Both the position numbers and the translations under genes were made by a program. Shown one piece after another: positions 16,036-20,342 of a stretch of DNA of 20,342 nt. The notes beneath the pieces are model-generated. The model was given only the letters and a program-made list of their open reading frames with translations, searched no databases and was not told where the DNA came from. Within the stretch, counting starts at the first letter, position 1; every line of letters starts with the position of its first letter. The stretch lies in contig CACXEC010000106.1 in NCBI GenBank assembly GCA_902766545.1, positions 1-20,342 of the forward strand, in the 5' to 3' direction. Source of the DNA: an uncultured Erysipelotrichaceae bacterium. Lineage in GTDB: Bacteria; Bacillota_I; Bacilli_A; RF39; UBA660.

Positions 16036-16693
16036 TTATAGTGATATAATTAATAAAATAATGCAAAAAGAAAAAATAAAATACCAAATTTACGAATTTA
16101 ATAAATATACATCAAATTTAAAGACTATAATTGACGAAAGAAGTTGTTATAAAATATATTTATTAGATGTCTGCTTAAATAGTCAAACATCAGGGATTGA
16201 TATAGCTAAATACATTCGAAAAAGTGATTTAAATAGCGAAATAATATTTATTACTAATCATGATGTTATGTTTGAAAGTGTCTTTAGAACCGTGCAAAAA
16301 GTATATTGTTTCATTGAAAAATTTCAAAATGCAAATCAAAAATTAAAAAAAGTTCTTGATGAAATAATAACATCATATGTAGATCAAAATAAATTTTTCC
16401 CGATTGACAAAAAGGGTAATACTCAAATTGCATTAAATGAAATACTGTATATTTATCGTGAAACAGCAGAAAGAAAAGTTTATATTGTAACTAATAAAGG
16501 TAAATACCCCACTAATCTATCGTTAAATGATTCGCTTAAGTTTTGTGATTCATATTTTAAACAAATTCATCGAGCGTGTATTGTAAATACCAAAAAGGTA
16601 ATTTTTTATAACTGGAACGAAAACTATTTTCTTTTAAATAATAATATAAGAGTTTTTATGTGCTCAAAAAATTATAAAAATAATATTGTCTAA
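15989..16693 (+). CDS. AgrA-like response regulator with LytTR DNA-binding domain
   Basis: This 234-residue protein has a receiver domain (about 1-125) and a LytTR domain (about 133-234), the AgrA/ComE layout. Receiver residues are present: phosphoacceptor D60 (YLLDVCL), T89 and K111 (in FIEK); the usual acidic pair near the N-terminus is IESE, so one position is weakened. The LytTR domain has the characteristic QIHRACIVN (192-200). Such proteins bind paired direct repeats and usually answer a membrane histidine kinase sensing a peptide. No kinase, peptide or exporter gene lies in this window, so it looks orphaned here. ATG 15989 follows AAGGAG by 11 bases and overlaps the amidase-family gene by 47 bases, suggesting co-expression. 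Confidence 0.9.
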   Translation: MIEYILIESEKECRDNYSDIINKIMQKEKIKYQIYEFNKYTSNLKTIIDERSCYKIYLLDVCLNSQTSGIDIAKYIRKSDLNSEIIFITNHDVMFESVFRTVQKVYCFIEKFQNANQKLKKVLDEIITSYVDQNKFFPIDKKGNTQIALNEILYIYRETAERKVYIVTNKGKYPTNLSLNDSLKFCDSYFKQIHRACIVNTKKVIFYNWNENYFLLNNNIRVFMCSKNYKNNIV

Positions 16694-16727
16694 ATTATAA
16701 AAAATAATGTCTAAAATTAATAAAAAG
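16687..16727. repeat. Near-direct repeat, 21-base period, after the LytTR gene
   Basis: TGTCTAAA occurs at 16687-16694 and 16708-16715. Each copy is followed by similar AT-rich sequence, so the similarity extends over about 18 bases with small offsets. The 21-base period equals two helical turns, the geometry of LytTR sites, though the bases do not match the canonical ACAGTTAAG-like half site. The first copy overlaps the LytTR stop codon. Confidence 0.4.
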
Positions 16728-16820
16728 TTGCTTAATAAAAAAGATATCTTATTTTAAGACGTCTATATAAATTTTTAAAACAAATAAATAAAAATATGTA
16801 ATGCAAAACTAAAATCAATT

Positions 16821-16829
16821 TGTTATAAT
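16821..16829 (+). promoter_or_regulatory. Extended -10 promoter for csp
   Basis: TGTTATAAT, a perfect TATAAT with the TGn extension. The sequence 17 bases upstream (ATGCAA) is a weak -35. The predicted start near 16836 places the first stem of the leader at the very 5' end of the RNA. Confidence 0.62.
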
Positions 16830-16835
16830 TTTTTT

Positions 16836-16934
16836 ATCACATCAAAAAAATATATCTCTTCTAACGTATTTCACGAGATATTTTATTGCCATATGTGATG
16901 CAGTAAAAAGTTTAAAGAAGGGAAGGTGTTGAGT
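16836..16934 (+). promoter_or_regulatory. Long structured 5' leader of csp (candidate cold-shock thermosensor)
   Basis: Two nested perfect inverted repeats are present. ATCACAT (16836-16842) pairs with ATGTGAT (16893-16899), and ATATCTC (16852-16858) pairs with GAGATAT (16875-16881) around a 16-base loop. CTTCT at the loop edge (16858-16862) is complementary to AGAAG (16916-16920) in the ribosome-site region, so an alternative pairing that hides the ribosome site is possible. Long structured leaders are established for cspA of E. coli and for Bacillus csp genes; thermosensing here is inference. Confidence 0.6.
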
Positions 16935-17150
16935 GTGAGAGGTAAGGTAAAGTGGTTCAATAATGACAAAGGCTATGGATTTATCGAATGTGATAATTTA
17001 GACGACATCTTTGTTCATTATTCAGCTATTAATAAAGAAGGATACAAAACCTTAAAAGAAGGAGATTTAGTAGACTTTAAATTAATTGAAACCGCAAAAG
17101 GACTACAAGCAATTGAAGTTGCCGAAGTTGGCTTAACTACAATTATGTAG
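16935..17150 (+). CDS. csp: Cold-shock domain RNA chaperone (Csp family)
   Basis: The 71-residue single OB-fold protein binds single-stranded RNA and DNA and keeps mRNA unfolded in the cold. It has GKVKWFNNDKGYGFIE near the N-terminus, with RNP1 KGYGFI (12-17) and RNP2 IFVHY (25-29), then the typical EGDLVDF segment. Length matches CspB-type proteins (65-70) apart from a short TTIM tail. GTG 16935 is preferred because GGGAAGG lies 8 bases upstream and the protein then begins MRGKVKWF as in relatives; TTG 16929 and GTG 16926 are in frame and cannot be fully excluded. The leader is unusually long and structured. A terminator overlaps the TAG stop. Confidence 0.95.
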   Translation: MRGKVKWFNNDKGYGFIECDNLDDIFVHYSAINKEGYKTLKEGDLVDFKLIETAKGLQAIEVAEVGLTTIM

Positions 17151-17158
17151 TCTTTTTT
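17136..17158 (+). terminator. Rho-independent terminator of csp, overlapping its stop codon
   Basis: ACTACA (17136-17141) pairs with TGTAGT (17146-17151) around ATTA, followed by CTTTTTT. The csp stop TAG (17148-17150) lies in the right arm. The stem is short, so readthrough into hpf is possible. Confidence 0.75.
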
Positions 17159-17167
17159 CATATAAAA

Positions 17168-17176
17168 TGATATAAT
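17168..17176 (+). promoter_or_regulatory. Extended -10 promoter for hpf
   Basis: TGATATAAT, the same nonamer as the rnr promoter. No -35 is seen; the position is occupied by the csp terminator. The predicted start near 17183 falls on the AGGAG ribosome site, giving a leader of about 13 bases. Confidence 0.58.
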
Positions 17177-17195
17177 TATATTAGGAGATGATTTT

Positions 17196-17723
17196 ATGGA
17201 AATTTTAATACGAGGGGATAGGCTAGTAGTAACAGATGCAATTAAAGCGCATATTGAAGAAAAAATTGGGAAACTAGACAAATACTTTGATAATGCATCT
17301 AGTATTAAAGCACATGTTGTAATTAGAGTTAAAGATAATGATCAAATAATTGAAGTCACCATTCCAACTAATCGCTTTACTTTAAGAGCAGAAGAAAAAC
17401 ACAGTGATCTATATGCAGCCGTTAATTTAATGGTAGATAAGTTAGAAAGACAAATTAGAAAGAATAAAACAAGATTAAATGCCAAATTAAAGAAAGAACC
17501 AAAAAGTGAGTTAGTATTTGATTTTGACGAACCAGATGAAAATGCTTCAAAAATAGTTAAAAGAAAAACTTTAGATATTAAGCCAATGGATGAAGAAGAA
17601 GCTATTTTACAAATGGAACTTTTAGGTCATGATTTCTTCGTCTTTAAAAATATTGATGAAGAATGTATATCTGTTCTATATAAAAGAAAAGATGGAGCAT
17701 ACGGTATTATTAACACCAAGTAA
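17196..17723 (+). CDS. hpf: Ribosome hibernation-promoting factor, long form
   Basis: The 175-residue protein has an N-terminal S30AE domain (about 1-100), which binds the 30S subunit over the mRNA/tRNA channel, and a C-terminal dimerisation domain (about 118-174, beginning KRKTLDIKPMDEEEAI and with DFFVFKNID). This two-domain long form is the Firmicutes type that pairs 70S ribosomes into inactive 100S dimers in stationary phase or stress. Typical S30AE blocks include AIKAHIEEKIGKLDKYF and the YAAVNLMVDKLERQIRK helix. ATG 17196 is preceded by TTAGGAG. The order hpf then secA is common in Bacilli. It has its own promoter and a strong terminator. Confidence 0.96.
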   Translation: MEILIRGDRLVVTDAIKAHIEEKIGKLDKYFDNASSIKAHVVIRVKDNDQIIEVTIPTNRFTLRAEEKHSDLYAAVNLMVDKLERQIRKNKTRLNAKLKKEPKSELVFDFDEPDENASKIVKRKTLDIKPMDEEEAILQMELLGHDFFVFKNIDEECISVLYKRKDGAYGIINTK

Positions 17724-17739
17724 TTTTTAAAACCATATA

Positions 17740-17767
17740 AAATAGGATGCACTAGTCCTATTTTTTT
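17740..17767 (+). terminator. Rho-independent terminator of hpf, running into the secA promoter
   Basis: AAATAGGA (17740-17747) pairs with TCCTATTT (17756-17763) around an 8-base loop, followed by more Ts to 17767. The final T is also the first base of the secA extended -10 element. Confidence 0.82.
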
Positions 17768-17775
17768 GTTATAAT
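17767..17775 (+). promoter_or_regulatory. Extended -10 promoter for secA
   Basis: TGTTATAAT, identical to the csp and yfhO-like elements. The -35 position lies within the hpf terminator and is not conserved. The predicted start near 17782 gives a leader of about 17 bases with GAGAGGG. Confidence 0.6.
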
Positions 17776-17798
17776 AATTATTTGAGAGGGTGATGTAG

Positions 17799-20300
17799 AT
17801 GAGTTTACTAAAAAAACTTATTGATACAGAATATAGAGAATTAAGAAGATTTAATAAAATAGCAGATCAAATTGAAGCTTTAGATGAAGAATATTCTAAA
17901 ATGAGTGATGAAGCACTTCAAGCTAAAACAAATGAATTTAAAGAAAGACTAGCTAAGGGTGAAACCCTAGAAGATATTAAAGTTGAAGCTTTTGCGACCG
18001 TAAGAGAAGCTGCATATCGTATGATTGGAGAAAAACCATATAGAGTTCAACTTTTAGGTGGACTAGCTATTCATTATGGTAATATTGCTGAAATGAAAAC
18101 AGGAGAAGGAAAAACATTAACAACAATTTTACCGGCTTATTTAAATGCACTTGCTGGCAAAGGCGTACATGTTATCACTGTTAATGAATACTTATCTGCT
18201 CGTAATGCTGAATGGATGGGACCAATTTATAATTTTTTAGGAATTACAGTTGGTGTTAACTTAAGAGAATTATCCCCAGAAGAGAAACAACAAGTATATA
18301 ATTGTGATATTACATATTCTACTAATAATGAAATAGGATTTGATTATTTAAGAGATAATATGGTTCAAAGAAAAGAAGACCGAGTTCAACGTGGCCTAAA
18401 TTACTGTATTTTAGATGAAATAGACTCAATGCTTATTGATGAAGCAAGAACACCACTTATTATTTCAGGTGGAAAAATGAATTCCGCAAATCTTTACGTA
18501 GAAGCAGATCGCGCTGTAAAAAAATTAAAAGAAGATGAAGATTACACTGTAGATGAAAAAACTAAGACAGTTATGCTAACACCAGAAGGAAGCAAAAAAG
18601 TTGAATCTCACTTTAAAATATCTAATTTATATGATGCAGATAATACAGCATTAGTTCATCATGTTAATCAAGCCTTAAAGGCAAACTATGGAATGAAAAT
18701 AGATGTTGATTATGTAGTTGATGAGGAAGGCGCTGTTATCATAGTAGATCAATTTACTGGACGTTTAATGCATGGTAGACAATTTAGTGAAGGACTTCAC
18801 CAAGCAATTGAAGCTAAAGAAGGCGTAAAAATAAACGAAGAAACCAAAACAATGGCTACAATTACATTCCAAAATTTATTTAGAATGTATAATAAAATCT
18901 CTGGTATGACAGGAACCGCTAAAACTGAAGAAGAAGAATTTAGAGAAATCTATAATATGTATGTTATTGAAATACCAACTAATAAACCATGTATTAGAGA
19001 AGATATGGCTGATTTAATGTTTGCTACTGAAAAAGGAAAATACAATGCAATTGTTAAATTTATAAAAGAAGTACACGAAAAAGGACAACCAATTCTAGTA
19101 GGTACAATATCTGTTGAATCCAATGAATATTTAAGCAGTTTACTAAAAAAAGAACATTTACCACATGAAGTCTTAAATGCTAAGAATCATGCCAGAGAAG
19201 CAGAAATAATAGCTAAAGCTGGTGAAAAAGGCGCTATTACTATTGCAACAAACATGGCAGGACGTGGTACTGATATTAAATTAGGAGAAGGCGTAAAAGA
19301 TTTAGGTGGCTTATGCGTACTTGGAACTGAAAGACATGAATCACGCCGTATAGATAACCAGTTAAGAGGACGTGCTGGACGACAAGGAGATCCAGGATAT
19401 TCACAATTCTTTATTTCATTTGAAGACGAATTAATGCGTAGATTTGGTACGGATAAAATTAAAACTATGATTCAAAGTGTCGGTTATGATGATAATGAAC
19501 CTATAAGATCAAAAATGTTCACTAAGTCCGTGGAAAGTGCTCAGAAAAAGGTTGAAGGTAACAACTATGATATGCGTAAAAGTCTTTTAGATTACGATAA
19601 TATAGTTTCTGAACAAAGAAAAATAATTTACGATAGAAGAAATAAAATATTAGATACAGATGATATAGAAACTGAGACAATAGAGACATTTAAAGATTAT
19701 GTTGATATGTTTGTAGATAATCACATCGCCCCAGAAGGATATTTAACTGAAAAAGATTTAGAAGACATTACTAATTACTTTAATAATAATATAATTAGAA
19801 ATCACAAATTTAAACTTGATGATATAACAAATAAAAAAGAAGATGAGGTAATAAATTATATAAGTGATTTATTAAAAACTGAATATGAAGAAAAAATAAA
19901 GAATATTCCTAAAGAGATTAGTGATAACTTTACCAAATTTATATCATTAAAAGTAATAGATGATGCATGGATTGAACACATTAATGCTATGGATCATTTA
20001 AGAGAAGGTATTGGATTAAGAGGTTATGGACAAACTAATCCATTACAAGCTTATGCATTAGAAGGATATGAAATATTTGATAAAATGCAAGATAATATTG
20101 ATGCTAATATTACTAATTATTTAATGAAAGTTGAAATCAAACAAAATATAACACCTGAAAAACAACCTAAAGGACAAACCAACGATGGAAAAGAAGCATT
20201 AAAACAATCTCCAAAAGTAAATGAAAAGAAAAAAATAGGAAGAAATGATCCATGTCCATGTGGCTCAGGGAAAAAATATAAACAATGCTGTGGTAAGTAG
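17799..20300 (+). CDS. secA: Preprotein translocase ATPase SecA
   Basis: The complete 833-residue SecA drives unfolded preproteins through SecYEG by ATP hydrolysis. Walker A MKTGEGKT (99-106) and the DEID box (206-209, within LDEIDSMLIDEART) define nucleotide-binding domain 1. The preprotein cross-linking domain, a second ATPase domain (with GRGTDIKLGEG and QLRGRAGRQGD), and helical scaffold and wing domains follow. The C-terminus keeps the zinc-binding SEC-C tail (DPCPCGSGKKYKQCC), which contacts SecB or ribosomes in relatives. Length is close to Bacillus SecA (841). ATG 17799 follows GAGAGGG. In Firmicutes prfB often comes next, but its start is not visible in the 42 bases after the stop. 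Confidence 0.98.
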   Translation: MSLLKKLIDTEYRELRRFNKIADQIEALDEEYSKMSDEALQAKTNEFKERLAKGETLEDIKVEAFATVREAAYRMIGEKPYRVQLLGGLAIHYGNIAEMKTGEGKTLTTILPAYLNALAGKGVHVITVNEYLSARNAEWMGPIYNFLGITVGVNLRELSPEEKQQVYNCDITYSTNNEIGFDYLRDNMVQRKEDRVQRGLNYCILDEIDSMLIDEARTPLIISGGKMNSANLYVEADRAVKKLKEDEDYTVDEKTKTVMLTPEGSKKVESHFKISNLYDADNTALVHHVNQALKANYGMKIDVDYVVDEEGAVIIVDQFTGRLMHGRQFSEGLHQAIEAKEGVKINEETKTMATITFQNLFRMYNKISGMTGTAKTEEEEFREIYNMYVIEIPTNKPCIREDMADLMFATEKGKYNAIVKFIKEVHEKGQPILVGTISVESNEYLSSLLKKEHLPHEVLNAKNHAREAEIIAKAGEKGAITIATNMAGRGTDIKLGEGVKDLGGLCVLGTERHESRRIDNQLRGRAGRQGDPGYSQFFISFEDELMRRFGTDKIKTMIQSVGYDDNEPIRSKMFTKSVESAQKKVEGNNYDMRKSLLDYDNIVSEQRKIIYDRRNKILDTDDIETETIETFKDYVDMFVDNHIAPEGYLTEKDLEDITNYFNNNIIRNHKFKLDDITNKKEDEVINYISDLLKTEYEEKIKNIPKEISDNFTKFISLKVIDDAWIEHINAMDHLREGIGLRGYGQTNPLQAYALEGYEIFDKMQDNIDANITNYLMKVEIKQNITPEKQPKGQTNDGKEALKQSPKVNEKKKIGRNDPCPCGSGKKYKQCCGK

Positions 20301-20342
20301 TAGGAAATATAAGGGTTTGCGAGGATTTTGTCCACGTAGAAA

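Noticed and set aside
16709..16760. Terminator after the LytTR gene formed by GTCTAAAAT and ATTTTAAGAC
   Set aside because: The arms need a bulge, the loop is 33 bases, and no T-run follows directly. No convincing terminator was found for this operon.
17018..17281. Open frame antisense to csp and hpf
   Set aside because: It runs across the csp terminator and the hpf promoter on the opposite strand and has no sign of a start.
1..20342. tRNA or rRNA genes, tmRNA, CRISPR arrays, insertion sequences
   Set aside because: I saw no cloverleaf-like or CCA-ending segments, no regularly spaced repeats, and no transposase or integrase motifs in any frame. A computed scan (tRNAscan, Infernal) would be needed to exclude small structured RNAs.

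Overview
The window is strongly AT-rich, densely packed Gram-positive chromosome. The core genes (typA, eno, secG, rnr, smpB, a long-form hpf and secA) are Firmicutes/Bacilli in type. A FemABX-type ligase and a YfhO-type GT-C enzyme argue for a walled cell. A rubredoxin-tailed rubrerythrin suggests an anaerobe or microaerophile. My best guess, an inference only, is an uncultured gut-type Bacilli lineage near the RF39/Mollicutes side of the tree. The code looks standard: visible Trp codons are TGG, and TGA is used once as an ordinary stop (rnr).

Layout. 1-2691: the 3' end of a probable lipid kinase meets a convergent yfhO-like gene, with overlapping stop codons inside a two-way terminator. 2692-4620: typA, divergent from yfhO. 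4853-6675: rubrerythrin and a convergent femX-like gene sharing a 12-bp two-way terminator. 6692-8612: interleaved femX/eno promoters, then eno and a transglutaminase-like gene starting one base after the eno stop. 8638-8938: secG. 8950-11669: a self-contained four-gene operon of proteins I do not recognise, with its own promoter and terminator; this is the best candidate for an undescribed system. 11691-16693: an overlapping run of rnr, smpB, a secreted membrane-anchored amidase-signature protein broken by one in-frame TGA, and an AgrA-like LytTR response regulator. 16821-20300: a cold-shock gene with a long structured leader, hpf and secA. The last 42 bases hold no gene I can identify.

How the genes fit together. 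RNase R and SmpB are partners in trans-translation and mRNA clearance. Csp and HPF both handle RNA or ribosomes under stress. SecG and SecA belong to the same translocase, which would export the amidase-family protein. YfhO, the FemX-like ligase and the lipid kinase all touch envelope polymers or lipids.

Two regulatory habits recur. Most promoters I can place are extended -10 promoters whose predicted start lies only about 10-31 bases before the start codon, sometimes right at the Shine-Dalgarno sequence. Terminators are often built into the ends of coding sequences. The csp leader, at about 99 bases, is the clear exception.
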